From positions 1 through 12,151 of the forward strand of contig JACCUM010000185.1 in the NCBI GenBank assembly GCA_013811805.1: DNA of 12,151 nt. Reading direction: 5' to 3'. This DNA comes from Geodermatophilaceae bacterium (GTDB taxonomy: Bacteria; Actinomycetota; Actinomycetes; Mycobacteriales; Geodermatophilaceae). The notes beneath the pieces were generated by a model. It was not told the DNA's origin. It made no database searches and worked only from the letters and a program-made list of their open reading frames with translations. Within the stretch, counting starts at the first letter, position 1. Each line of letters starts with the position of its first letter. Positions 6,401-12,151 of this stretch are shown here, piece after piece. The position numbers and the translations under genes are program-made.

Positions 6401-6634
6401 ATGAAGGCAACCATTGATTCGGCAGGAAGATTGGTGATCCCCAAACTGCTCCGCGACCGCTTGGGATTGACGCCTGGGGAAGTCGAGGTGACCAGTGAAG
6501 GCGCCGCACTACGCGTCGAGCCAGTTGCTGCAACTGAACTCGGCGAGCGGGACGGGCGCCTGGTGATCCCTGAGACAGGATCGCGCCTGAATTCGGAGAC
6601 AGTGACCAGCCTGCGCGATGCCGACCAGAAGTAG
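6401..6634 (+). CDS. vapB: AbrB/MazE-fold antitoxin (VapB type)
   Basis: Protein of 77 residues. Residues 1-45 form a swapped-hairpin SpoVT-AbrB DNA-binding domain: MKATIDSAGRLVIPKLLRDR followed by LGLTPGEVEV, the usual sequence of strand, 'GRxxIPKxLR' and loop. The C-terminal tail (about 50-77, DGRLVIPETG) is the part expected to bind and neutralise the toxin. It normally represses its own operon together with the toxin. The toxin gene overlaps its 3' end by 17 nt, so the two are translated together. Confidence 0.9.
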   Translation: MKATIDSAGRLVIPKLLRDRLGLTPGEVEVTSEGAALRVEPVAATELGERDGRLVIPETGSRLNSETVTSLRDADQK

Positions 6635-7052
6635 AGCGCCCGACCTCCTCGTCGACACCAGCGTGGCCGTGCCGTTGATGGTGGCTGACCACGAGTTGCA
6701 CGAACCGACGTTCGAAGCCATCGCTGCGCGGCGCCTGGGACTGGCAGGTCACGCCGCCTTCGAGACCTTCTCGGTTCTCACTCGACTCCCAGCCCCGCTT
6801 CGCCGTACGCCTGCAACGGTCGTCCGCATGATCGCTGACAACTTTCCGGCGAGCCGGTACCAGTCGAGCGCCGGCGCCGCCCAACTGCTGGGTCGTCTGG
6901 CGGCCGAAGGAGTACGAGGTGGCTCGGTGTACGACGCCCTGGTGGGTGCGGCGGCAGCGGAGAGCGGGCTGACCTTGGTCACCCGGGATCGCCGCGCTCT
7001 GGACGTCTATCGCGCTCTCGGTGTGGACATCCAGATCCTCGACGATCGCTGA
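6618..7052 (+). CDS. vapC: PIN-domain ribonuclease toxin VapC
   Basis: Protein of 144 residues with a complete PIN domain, the Mg-dependent RNase fold of VapC toxins. Acidic catalytic residues are in the usual places: Asp13 (LLVDTSVAV), Glu49 (HAAFETFSVLTRLP), Asp106 (VYDALVGAAA) and Asp124 with Asp129 (TRDRRALDVY). All four canonical sites are present, so the toxin looks active. Its ATG is inside the antitoxin gene (17-nt overlap); no strong Shine-Dalgarno is seen, so coupling is likely. The RNA target cannot be predicted from the sequence. Confidence 0.93.
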   Translation: MPTRSRAPDLLVDTSVAVPLMVADHELHEPTFEAIAARRLGLAGHAAFETFSVLTRLPAPLRRTPATVVRMIADNFPASRYQSSAGAAQLLGRLAAEGVRGGSVYDALVGAAAAESGLTLVTRDRRALDVYRALGVDIQILDDR

Positions 7053-7149
7053 GCCCACGATCCGGAACGGCGGGCCGTACTTCGCCGTGATCGGTAAGCC
7101 AGCGGGTCATCCCGATCGCGTGGTCCCGAGCTGGACATGCCTGGATCGC

Positions 7150-7540
7150 CTCGCGCTGCCAGCGCGAGGCAGTACTCGGTGAAACCGGTGGGTTCTTGGA
7201 TGTGGAACTCGATGTCGAGGGTGGCTGTGGACACGGCCAGCCATTCGAAGGAGTCGACCCCCGTGATGTATCGGCACCGGTCCTCGACGAGCGGTTCCAG
7301 GGTGCCCTCCCGGTCGGTCAGCAGGTCGCTCATCTGCTGCGCTCCGGCGTGAAAGACGATGGCGGCCCTATGGCGCGGTGCGTGAAGGGCGTCGTCGAGA
7401 TACTGCGCCGCAGTATCGGCCGGCAGGTCTCGGACCCGGTAATACTGGTCGGTGAGTTCGACGTCTGCGACGCGGTCGAGGCGGAAGGTGCGCCAGTCGT
7501 CGCGGTCGATGTCCCACTCGCGCGACCGGACGACCGCTGC
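7150..7540 (-). pseudogene. C-terminal remnant of WYL-domain transcriptional regulator
   Basis: Minus-strand frame open from about 7528: REWDIDRDDWRTFRLDRV, then YYRVRDLPADTAAQYLDDAL, EPLVEDRCRYITGVDSFEWL, and IEFHIQEPTGFTEYCLALAA. This is the second half of the WYL domain and the C-terminal extension of YafY/DeoR-like regulators. The N-terminal HTH and the WYL motif itself are missing in this frame; a fragment RYLLGLQR in another frame at about 7557-7534 may be a frameshifted trace of it. In-frame reading continues to a stop at 7007, inside the vapC 3' end. No start codon at the proper place exists, so it is a remnant. Confidence 0.75.
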
Positions 7541-7551
7541 AAGCCCAACAG

Positions 7552-7740
7552 ATACCTGAATACGACCTTCGAGAAGCGTTTCGGTCAGCCGGCCTCAGCG
7601 ACAAGCAGATCGAGGGCATCCTCGGGATGTTCACCGGGTTACGCGAGGACTTCGTGCCCGAGGATGCACGCAGCATTGTCACCACTACGCCGACGACCCC
7701 GGCGGCTTGGGCCTATGAACACCTTCGACGTACAACCTGA
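7552..7740 (+). pseudogene. C-terminal remnant of NmrA/NAD(P)-binding-like protein
   Basis: Plus-strand frame from about 7552 to TGA 7738-7740: YDLREAFRSAGLSDKQIEGI, LGMFTGLREDF, then PTTPAAWAYEHLRRTT. It resembles the C-terminal helices of NmrA-type NAD(P)-binding oxidoreductase-like proteins, where the substrate lobe ends with a conserved 'GRPxxxxxxFxxxH' tail; here the tail is degenerate. The Rossmann N-terminal domain is absent. The family call is tentative; that it is a coding remnant rests on the amino-acid pattern. Confidence 0.5.
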
Positions 7741-7777
7741 CCCGCCTAGGTCGGCGGTCCGATCTGACTGGCCTCGG

Positions 7778-7783
7778 TATCCT
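7778..7783 (+). promoter_or_regulatory. -10 element of lysC
   Basis: TATCCT, preceded by CGG, ends eight bases before the lysC GTG at 7792. No Shine-Dalgarno is seen before that GTG, consistent with a leaderless or nearly leaderless transcript. No good -35 is visible. Confidence 0.45.
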
Positions 7784-7791
7784 TTCGACCT

Positions 7792-9060
7792 GTGGGCGTG
7801 ATCGTGCAGAAGTACGGGGGATCTTCGGTCGCCACCACCGAGCACATCAAGCGGGTGGCCCAGCGGATCGTGACCGCCCGCCGCGGCGGTGACAGCGTCG
7901 TGGTGGTGGTCAGCGCCATGGGCGACACCACCGACGAGCTGCGCGACCAAGCCATGCAGATCACGCCGATCCCACCCGGCCGCGAGTTGGACATGCTACT
8001 CACCGCCGGAGAGCGGATCTCCATGGCATTGTTGGCCATCGCGATCTCGACACTGGGCTTCGAGGCGAGGTCCTTCACCGGCTCACAGGCCGGGGTGATC
8101 ACGACGGCCACGCATGGCAGGGCGCGGATCATCGACATCACGCCGGGCCGGATCCAGAGTGCCCTCGACGAGGGTTCGATCGCGATCGTTGCCGGCTTCC
8201 AGGGCGTCAGCCAGGACACCAAGGACATCACCACGCTGGGTCGCGGTGCCTCGGACACCACCGCGGTGGCGTTGGCCGCAGCACTGAACGCCGACATCTG
8301 TGAGATCTACACCGATGTGGACGGGATCTTCAGCGCCGATCCACGGATCGTGCCCGACGCCAAGCGACTCGAGCAGGTCACCTACGAGGAGATGCTCGAG
8401 CTTGCCGCCTGTGGCGCGAAAGTGCTCAACCTGCGGTGCGTGGAGTACGCACGCCGCTACGACATGCCGGTCAGGGTGCGTTCGTCTTACTCACAACTCC
8501 CGGGCACCCTGGTGACCGGCTCGATGGAGGACCTCACGGTGGAACAAGCGATCATCTCCGGCGTCGCACACGATCGCAGCGAAGCGAAGATCACCGTTGT
8601 CGGCGTTCCGGACAAGCCCGGCGAGGCGGCGGCAATCTTCCGCTCCGTCGCGGCCGCGGAGATCAACATCGACATGATCGTGCAGAACGTCTCAGCGGCC
8701 ACGACCGGCCGTACCGACATCTCGTTCACCTTGCCCAGAGACGACGGCAAGGCCGCGCTGGAAGCGTTGTCCCGGGTCAAGGAGGTCGTCGGCTTCGAGG
8801 CACTTCTGTACGACGACCACATCGGCAAGCTGAGCCTGGTCGGGGCCGGGATGCGCTCGCATCCTGGTGTTTCGGCCCGGTTCTTCGACGCCCTGGCCGA
8901 CTCCGGCGTGAACATCGAGATGATCTCGACATCGGAGATCCGGATCTCGGTGATCTGCCGGGACACTGATCTCGACGTCGCCGTACGCGCGGTGCATTCG
9001 GCCTTTGAGCTCGGCGACGAAGAGACAACGGCGGTCGTGTACGGCGGGACCGGCCGATGA
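7792..9060 (+). CDS. lysC: Aspartate kinase, alpha subunit
   Basis: Cytoplasmic enzyme of 422 residues phosphorylating L-aspartate to aspartyl phosphate, the entry to lysine, threonine, methionine and diaminopimelate synthesis. The kinase domain has the N-terminal VQKYGGSSV (Lys7), GERISMALLA, FTGSQAGVIT, and TLGRGASDTTAVALAAAL with YTDVDGIFSADPR. Two ACT domains follow from about residue 265 (ITVVGVPDKPGEAAAIFRSV; LSLVGAGMRSHPGVSARFF). The length is nearly identical to the C. glutamicum enzyme, which is inhibited jointly by Lys and Thr. In the segment NVSAATTGRTDISFT, the counterparts of the C. glutamicum S301 and T308 regulatory positions are kept and T311 is Ser, by my alignment. GTG 7792 (MGVIVQKYGG) fits family starts; GTG 7798 is an alternative. 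asd follows on the same strand. Confidence 0.98.
   Translation: MGVIVQKYGGSSVATTEHIKRVAQRIVTARRGGDSVVVVVSAMGDTTDELRDQAMQITPIPPGRELDMLLTAGERISMALLAIAISTLGFEARSFTGSQAGVITTATHGRARIIDITPGRIQSALDEGSIAIVAGFQGVSQDTKDITTLGRGASDTTAVALAAALNADICEIYTDVDGIFSADPRIVPDAKRLEQVTYEEMLELAACGAKVLNLRCVEYARRYDMPVRVRSSYSQLPGTLVTGSMEDLTVEQAIISGVAHDRSEAKITVVGVPDKPGEAAAIFRSVAAAEINIDMIVQNVSAATTGRTDISFTLPRDDGKAALEALSRVKEVVGFEALLYDDHIGKLSLVGAGMRSHPGVSARFFDALADSGVNIEMISTSEIRISVICRDTDLDVAVRAVHSAFELGDEETTAVVYGGTGR
8539..9060 (+). CDS. lysC: Aspartate kinase beta subunit (internal start)
   Basis: A second, in-frame start inside lysC: GTG at codon 250, preceded by GGAGG (8526-8530) with an 8-nt gap. The product would be 173 residues, VEQAIISGVAHDRSEAK onward, containing only the two ACT domains. 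In C. glutamicum the beta subunit begins at the same codon number and with the same V/M-E-x-A pattern, and alpha2-beta2 is the feedback-inhibited form. The ATG at 8524 is the alternative start but has no comparable Shine-Dalgarno. Confidence 0.82.
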   Translation: MEQAIISGVAHDRSEAKITVVGVPDKPGEAAAIFRSVAAAEINIDMIVQNVSAATTGRTDISFTLPRDDGKAALEALSRVKEVVGFEALLYDDHIGKLSLVGAGMRSHPGVSARFFDALADSGVNIEMISTSEIRISVICRDTDLDVAVRAVHSAFELGDEETTAVVYGGTGR

Positions 9061-9137
9061 GTGAGCATCGCAGCGAGCGCCAGCGAGCGAGGAGCGGTGC
9101 GAATACCGAGCGGAGCGAGGCAGAAATCAAAGGATGA
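9057..9137 (+). CDS. Mini-ORF 1 of the lysC-asd spacer
   Basis: 26 codons, MSEHRSERQRARSGA followed by NTERSEAEIKG. Its ATG overlaps the lysC stop (ATGA 9057-9060) and its stop overlaps the start of mini-ORF 2 (ATGA 9134-9137). It is encoded entirely by the AGCGAGCG-rich repeat and resembles no known protein. Whether it is translated is unknown; it may only keep ribosomes moving to asd. Confidence 0.35.
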   Translation: MSEHRSERQRARSGANTERSEAEIKG

Positions 9138-9165
9138 GCGGAGCGAGCGGGTTGACGAGACAATG
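9061..9165 (+). repeat. AGCGAGCG-rich repeat in the lysC-asd spacer
   Basis: The spacer holds repeated units around AGCGAGCG: GCAGCGAGCGCCAGCGAGCG at 9070-9089, GAGCGGAGCGAGG at 9108-9120 and GAGCGGAGCGAGCGG at 9136-9150. Such units look like the dispersed 'GAGCGNAGCGAGC' repeats seen near gene starts in many actinobacteria. They do not resemble a terminator, and lysC and asd are probably still transcribed together. Confidence 0.6.
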
Positions 9166-9166
9166 A
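9134..9166 (+). CDS. Mini-ORF 2 of the lysC-asd spacer
   Basis: Ten codons, MSGASGLTRQ, from the ATGA at 9134-9137 to the TGA at 9164-9166, where the next ATGA (9163-9166) begins mini-ORF 3. AAAGG directly precedes the start, too close for a normal Shine-Dalgarno. Supported only by the chain of overlaps. Confidence 0.3.
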   Translation: MSGASGLTRQ

Positions 9167-9198
9167 TCAGGCCAAGCGGCGTGGAGGCAGTTGGATGA
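9163..9198 (+). CDS. Mini-ORF 3 of the lysC-asd spacer
   Basis: Eleven codons, MIRPSGVEAVG, from ATGA 9163-9166 to the TGA 9196-9198, which overlaps the asd ATG (ATGA 9195-9198). It contains the asd Shine-Dalgarno GGAGG (9183-9187). Supported only by the chain of overlaps. Confidence 0.3.
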   Translation: MIRPSGVEAVG

Positions 9199-10229
9199 GC
9201 GGGCTCAATGTTGGGATCGTCGGGGCGACCGGGCAGGTCGGCACGGTGATGCGAGCCATCCTCGCCGAACGCGACTTCCCAGTCGATCAGATCCGCTACT
9301 TCGCCTCGGCGCGGTCAGCGGGCACGAGGTTGCCGTGGAAGGGCTCCGAGATCACCGTCGAGGACGCTGCGATCGCCGACCCCGCCGGACTCGACGTGGC
9401 GTTGTTCTCCTCCGGCGCCACATCCTCGCGCGAACTGGCGCCGAAGTTCGCTGCTGCAGGCGTTCTGGTAATCGACAACTCTTCGGCCTGGCGGATGGAC
9501 CCCGAAGTTCCGCTGATTGTTGCTGAAGTCAATCCGGAGGCAATCAAGCTGGCCGGCAAGGGGATCATCGCCAACCCGAACTGCACCACGATGGCAGCGA
9601 TGCCCGTCCTCAAGCCGCTGCACGACGAGGCCGGTCTGGTCCGGCTGATCGCCAGCACCTACCAAGCGGTCTCTGGCGGTGGCCTGGCCGGCGTGGAGGA
9701 GTTGGACGAGCAGGTCCGTGAGACTGCCGACCGGGCAACCGAATTGACGCACGACGGGTCGGCCGTACCGTTTCCGGATCCCGTGCTCTACGCCCGCCCG
9801 ATCGCGTTCAACGTAGTGCCCTACGCCGGTTCGCTGCTCGAGGACGGCTCCGGTGAGACCGAGGAGGAACGCAAGCTACGCAACGAGAGTCGCAAGATTC
9901 TCGGCATTCCGGACCTGCTGGTCTCTGGGACCTGCGTCCGGGTTCCGGTGTTCACCGGCCATTCGCTCTCGCTCAATGCCGAGTTCTCCCGACCGCTCAG
10001 CGTGGCGCGGGCGACGGAGCTGCTCGCCGACGCTGCGGGAGTGGAATTGACCGACATCCCGACGCCATTGCAGGCGGCAGGAAAGGATCCCAGCTTCGTC
10101 GGCCGGATCCGGGTTGACCCCGGTGTACCCGACGGCCGCGGCCTTGCCCTGTTCGTGAGCAACGACAACCTGCGCAAGGGGGCGGCGTTGAACACCGTCC
10201 AGATCGCCGAACTCCTCGCCCGCCGCTAG
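9195..10229 (+). CDS. asd: Aspartate-semialdehyde dehydrogenase
   Basis: Cytoplasmic enzyme of 344 residues reducing aspartyl phosphate to aspartate semialdehyde with NADPH, the step after LysC. N-terminal NADP-binding GIVGATGQVG; phosphate-side SSGATSS; the catalytic Cys130 in NPNCTTM; Gln157 in TYQAVSGGG; Arg249 in TCVRVPV and the general-base His256 in FTGHSLSLN. All catalytic residues are present and the length is normal. ATG 9195 has GGAGG seven bases upstream. It lies 134 nt after lysC, in the common actinobacterial lysC-asd order. The stop TAG is immediately followed in the same frame by a decayed antitoxin remnant. Confidence 0.98.
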   Translation: MSGLNVGIVGATGQVGTVMRAILAERDFPVDQIRYFASARSAGTRLPWKGSEITVEDAAIADPAGLDVALFSSGATSSRELAPKFAAAGVLVIDNSSAWRMDPEVPLIVAEVNPEAIKLAGKGIIANPNCTTMAAMPVLKPLHDEAGLVRLIASTYQAVSGGGLAGVEELDEQVRETADRATELTHDGSAVPFPDPVLYARPIAFNVVPYAGSLLEDGSGETEEERKLRNESRKILGIPDLLVSGTCVRVPVFTGHSLSLNAEFSRPLSVARATELLADAAGVELTDIPTPLQAAGKDPSFVGRIRVDPGVPDGRGLALFVSNDNLRKGAALNTVQIAELLARR

Positions 10230-10235
10230 CGGCGG
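10220..10235. terminator. GC-rich palindrome at the asd stop codon
   Basis: CCGCCG-CTAG-CGGCGG is a perfect 16-bp palindrome centred on the asd stop. It could form a 6-bp all-GC stem. There is no T-tract, so a terminator role is only possible; repeated Arg codons (CGC CGC TAG CGG CGG) may explain it by chance. Confidence 0.3.
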
Positions 10236-10422
10236 CTCAAGGTGCGCGCGGCTCAGCGGGGCCAATCGCTGTCGGAGTACGCCATCGAGGTTCTTCGCCG
10301 AGCCGCCGAGACGCCCGCCATGGAGGAACTGGCCGAGCGAAATCCAGTCGTGGGGCGTGGCCGGGATTACCAGCACCCAGGAGGTTGTCGCCCTCATCCG
10401 GGCCGATCGCGAGGGCCGGTGA
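10230..10422 (+). pseudogene. Remnant of FitA/VapB-like ribbon-helix-helix antitoxin
   Basis: Directly after the asd stop, in the same frame, the DNA reads RRLKVRAAQRGQSLSEYAIE then VLRRAAETPAMEELAERNPV, the body of a FitA-type antitoxin lacking its N-terminal strand. After 10350 the frame shifts within a GGGG run (about 10352-10355) and continues in the next frame as VAGITSTQEVVALIRADREG R-stop, the typical end of such antitoxins. With no start region and one frameshift it cannot make a normal protein. Its stop overlaps the start of the toxin remnant as GTGA (10419-10422), the usual TA layout. Confidence 0.75.
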
Positions 10423-10832
10423 CCGCTGCAACTAGGGCCGTTGTGCTCGACGCATCGGTTCTGGTGGAGTTTCTGCGTTGGTCGCCGGTCGGACAAGGCG
10501 TTGCCGCAGGTTACTCAGCGGCGGCTCCGACGCGCACGCGCCACATCTGGCTGCGGTAGAGGTGCTGAGTGCCTTCCGCTCCCTTGTCGTCTGAGCCGAC
10601 GTCTCACCTGAGCGCGGGCGGCCTGCAATCGATGATCTGATGAACCTCCCGGTCACGCGTCACCCTGCCGAGCCGCTGCTGCCACGCATCTGGGATCTGC
10701 GCGGCAGCCCAACTGTGTACGACGCGACATATTGTGGCCCTTGCCGAGGCACTCGACGCTCCACTGTTGACGGCTGACCGCCGTCTGGCGCGAGCAGGCG
10801 GGCACGACGCCGAGATCCATCTCATCGACTGA
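10419..10832 (+). pseudogene. Decayed PIN-domain toxin (VapC-like)
   Basis: Reading across three frames rebuilds a whole VapC-like protein: VVLDASVLVEFL; DAHAPHLAAVEVLSAFRSLV; DVSPERGRPAIDDLMNLPVT; EPLLPRIWDLRG; VYDATY; ALAEALDAPLLTADRRLARA; and EIHLID before TGA 10830-10832. The PIN acidic residues (LDAS, VEVL, YDAT, ADRR) are still visible. Lesions: a 1-nt frameshift near 10505-10510, an in-frame TGA at 10592-10594 probably from a CGA Arg codon, and one extra T near 10733. It belongs to a different branch from the intact VapC at 6618. Confidence 0.85.
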
Positions 10833-10851
10833 CCGCTGCCGGCCAAGTTGG

Positions 10852-11214
10852 TCACTGCTGGGATGCAATGCAGAACTCGTTGCCATCCGGATCGGTGAGC
10901 ACCGCCCAAGAATGGCCCCATTCGTCCTTGTCGGCCACATGCGTGGCTCCGAGGTCGACGAGCCGGGCAACCTCCTTCTCGCGCGGCCCCCTGGCATCGA
11001 CCAGTAGGTCGAGGTGCATCCGGTTCTTGGCCGTCTTGGCCTCTGGGACCTTGAGGAACAGGAATCTGAGTAGCGCCGCCCCAGTTCGATTCAGCGAGGC
11101 GACGTACGGTGAGGCGCCTTCGTCCACCGGGACGTCCAGTGCGGCCGACCAGAAGGCGGCGACCCTTCCCACATCGGCGCAGTCGATGGTCACGCAGCCA
11201 ACGGACAGTGTCAT
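10852..11214 (-). CDS. VOC family protein (glyoxalase-like domain)
   Basis: Protein of 120 residues: MTLSVGCVTIDCADVGRVAA, then FWSAALDVPVDEGA, the central MHLDLLVDARGPREKEVARL with a metal-ligand-type His in MHLDL, LGATHVADKD, and the C-terminal VLTDPDGNEFCI. It is a Glyoxalase_6-type VOC protein; such single-domain members include binding proteins and resistance proteins. The ATG at 11214 overlaps the MerR-type regulator stop (ATGA), with GAGGGG about 9 nt upstream; the frame is open to a Met at 11244 inside the regulator gene, but family starts fit 11214. It is probably the effector gene of that regulator. Confidence 0.88.
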   Translation of the reverse strand: MTLSVGCVTIDCADVGRVAAFWSAALDVPVDEGASPYVASLNRTGAALLRFLFLKVPEAKTAKNRMHLDLLVDARGPREKEVARLVDLGATHVADKDEWGHSWAVLTDPDGNEFCIASQQ

Positions 11215-12056
11215 CGGGTCTTCCCCTCGGTGGTGCTGGGCCAACGGTCCAGCGGCCAGCAGATGTCGGTTCGATAGCGCTCGGGATCGTCGTGGTCGGC
11301 CGGGCTGATGACGTAGGCCTCACGTACCTGCAGGTCGGCGGAGACGGCATGTTCGGCGACCCAACGGCCGAGGAGCTGATAGGTGTCGGCTATCGAGTCG
11401 TAGCCGCCGTGGTGGGTCAGGACAGCGACTGTCGCAGCCGGCACTTCACCCAGTGCCATCGGCCCGCGGTCATCGGGTAGCTGGGCCTCTGCAGCGATGG
11501 GTACGTAGGCGACGACTTCTTCCACATCGTCGACCACTGGTGGGTACAACGCTCCCGACGGGCCGTTCGGGCGCACCCCGAGCCGGCCCAGCAGTGCGTA
11601 CAACGCGGCGTACGCGGTATCGAGGAAGGACGGAAAGTCGGCTTCGCGGACCTGACCGCGATACTCAACGATCTGGATCGCTGGTTCGTCGCGGACATAC
11701 ACCGGGGTGAGACTCGCGGGATGCTCGATGCTGGAGTGGATCTCGTCGACGGCCTGCGCGATCCGGGCCAGCCGCTCCTGGAGCAACTCCCCGTGCCCGG
11801 TGAGGATCTTGCGGGTCCGATCCGGGTCCCTTGCGCGCAAGATCTCGCCGACATCGGACAACGGCAGGTCGAGGGCTCGAAGGCGCCGGAGCACAGCGGC
11901 ATCGGCGAGCTGGGTGGCCAGATAGGCGCGGTAGCCGGTTGCCGGGTCGACCTCGGCGGGCACCAGGATCCCGGCCGCGTGATAGGCCCGCAGCGCCTTG
12001 ATCGACAGCAGACTCGCCCGCGAGAACGTTCCGATCGACATCAATCCGTTCGCCAT
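11211..12056 (-). CDS. MerR-family regulator with GyrI-like effector domain (BmrR type)
   Basis: Protein of 281 residues. N-terminal MerR helix-turn-helix with wing: IGTFSRASLLSIKALRAYHA, GILVPAEVDPATGYRAY; then a dimerisation helix (about 75-110, RILTGHGELLQERLARIAQA). The C-terminal half, VVAYVPIAA and GEVPAATVAVLTHHGGYDSI with IADTYQLLGRWVAEH, is a GyrI/BmrR-like ligand-binding domain for bulky or cationic small molecules. It has no metal-binding Cys. It likely activates its own promoter, which has the 19-bp spacer typical of MerR regulators, and the downstream VOC gene. ATG 12056 is preceded seven bases upstream by a -10-like element; ATG at codon 6 (MSIGTFSRAS) is a possible start. Confidence 0.93.
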   Translation of the reverse strand: MANGLMSIGTFSRASLLSIKALRAYHAAGILVPAEVDPATGYRAYLATQLADAAVLRRLRALDLPLSDVGEILRARDPDRTRKILTGHGELLQERLARIAQAVDEIHSSIEHPASLTPVYVRDEPAIQIVEYRGQVREADFPSFLDTAYAALYALLGRLGVRPNGPSGALYPPVVDDVEEVVAYVPIAAEAQLPDDRGPMALGEVPAATVAVLTHHGGYDSIADTYQLLGRWVAEHAVSADLQVREAYVISPADHDDPERYRTDICWPLDRWPSTTEGKTR

Positions 12057-12063
12057 GGCATCC

Positions 12064-12094
12064 AGTTTTCGGTCTCCCTCAGGGGGAGAGTCAA
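12064..12094 (-). promoter_or_regulatory. MerR-type promoter and operator
   Basis: Minus-strand -35 TTGACT (12089-12094), a 19-bp spacer, and a -10-like AAAACT (12064-12069), ending seven bases before the regulator ATG. The spacer holds the inverted repeat TCTCCC-CCTGA-GGGAGA (12073-12089). The over-long spacer with a dyad inside is the arrangement MerR regulators correct by DNA distortion. The -10 is weak, as expected for an activator-dependent promoter. Confidence 0.72.
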
Positions 12095-12151
12095 GGTGGC
12101 TGGTCAGCCGGGTGGAACGCGGCGCAGGCAGAAGTCCAGTGCGACCGACAC
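12095..12151. other. Right edge without an assignable gene
   Basis: About 57 bases upstream of the MerR-type promoter. A minus-strand frame ending at a TGA (plus-strand 12104-12106) is open to the window edge and could be the end of a gene outside, but it is too short to recognise. Confidence 0.25.

Noticed and set aside
7196..7801. Plus-strand ORF of 201 codons between vapC and lysC
   Set aside because: It runs antisense to the WYL remnant and out of frame with the NmrA-like remnant; no motif is visible.
9061..9165. Possible CRISPR-like or tandem array in the lysC-asd spacer
   Set aside because: Repeat units are short, unequal and without regular spacers; they fit simple AGCGAGCG-type intergenic repeats.
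11215..11244. Longer start for the minus-strand VOC gene
   Set aside because: It would lie inside the regulator gene; the ATGA overlap at 11211-11214 and family N-termini support 11214.
10604..11350. Minus-strand ORF (248 codons) across the decayed toxin and VOC gene
   Set aside because: Low-complexity Arg/Pro-rich translation overlapping three recognisable genes or remnants.

Overview
The window is high-GC DNA from an actinobacterium. Evidence: GTG starts, several genes with a -10 hexamer placed about 6 nt before the start codon (leaderless type), a lysC with an internal beta-subunit start followed by asd as in corynebacteria, and a leuA preceded by a leucine-rich leader peptide. A member of the Propionibacteriales would fit, but that is only an impression.

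Layout. (a) 1-737: 3' end of an Opp/Dpp-type peptide ABC transporter ATPase. It is followed by two copies of a 22-bp palindrome and the frameshifted C-terminal remnant of an alkaline-phosphatase/phosphodiesterase-like gene (843-1239). (b) 1316-2457: a probable operon of a VOC protein, a RidA-family protein joined to it by a 1-nt TGATG overlap, and a small conserved-looking protein. (c) 2467-4367 (-): a winged-helix ArsR-like repressor and an MFS exporter overlapping by 4 nt, with an inverted-repeat operator lying inside the promoter. (d) 4428-6354 (-): leuA with a leader (leader peptide with three consecutive Leu codons plus two hairpins). (e) 6401-7052 (+): an intact AbrB/VapB-VapC toxin-antitoxin pair, divergent from the leuA leader. 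(f) 7060-7740: remnants of a divergent WYL-regulator/NmrA-like pair whose facing 5' halves are gone. (g) 7792-10229 (+): lysC and asd, separated by a 134-nt repeat-rich spacer in which three mini-ORFs connect the genes through four successive ATGA overlaps. (h) 10230-10832: a decayed second VapBC-type module that begins directly after the asd stop codon, in the same frame. (i) 10852-12094 (-): a MerR/BmrR-type regulator and a VOC protein overlapping by ATGA, driven by a MerR-type promoter with a 19-bp spacer.

How it works together. The core is amino-acid biosynthesis: LeuA makes the first committed intermediate of leucine; LysC and Asd make aspartate semialdehyde for Lys/Thr/Met and diaminopimelate. 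Around these are two self-contained regulator-effector operons (ArsR-MFS, MerR-VOC), a toxin-antitoxin pair, and three patches of gene debris at the boundaries between functional units.

Most notable observations: the ATGA mini-ORF relay between lysC and asd, the leuA attenuator, the tandem 22-bp palindromes next to a truncated gene, and the two decayed loci. No CRISPR array, rRNA, tRNA or transposase gene was seen.
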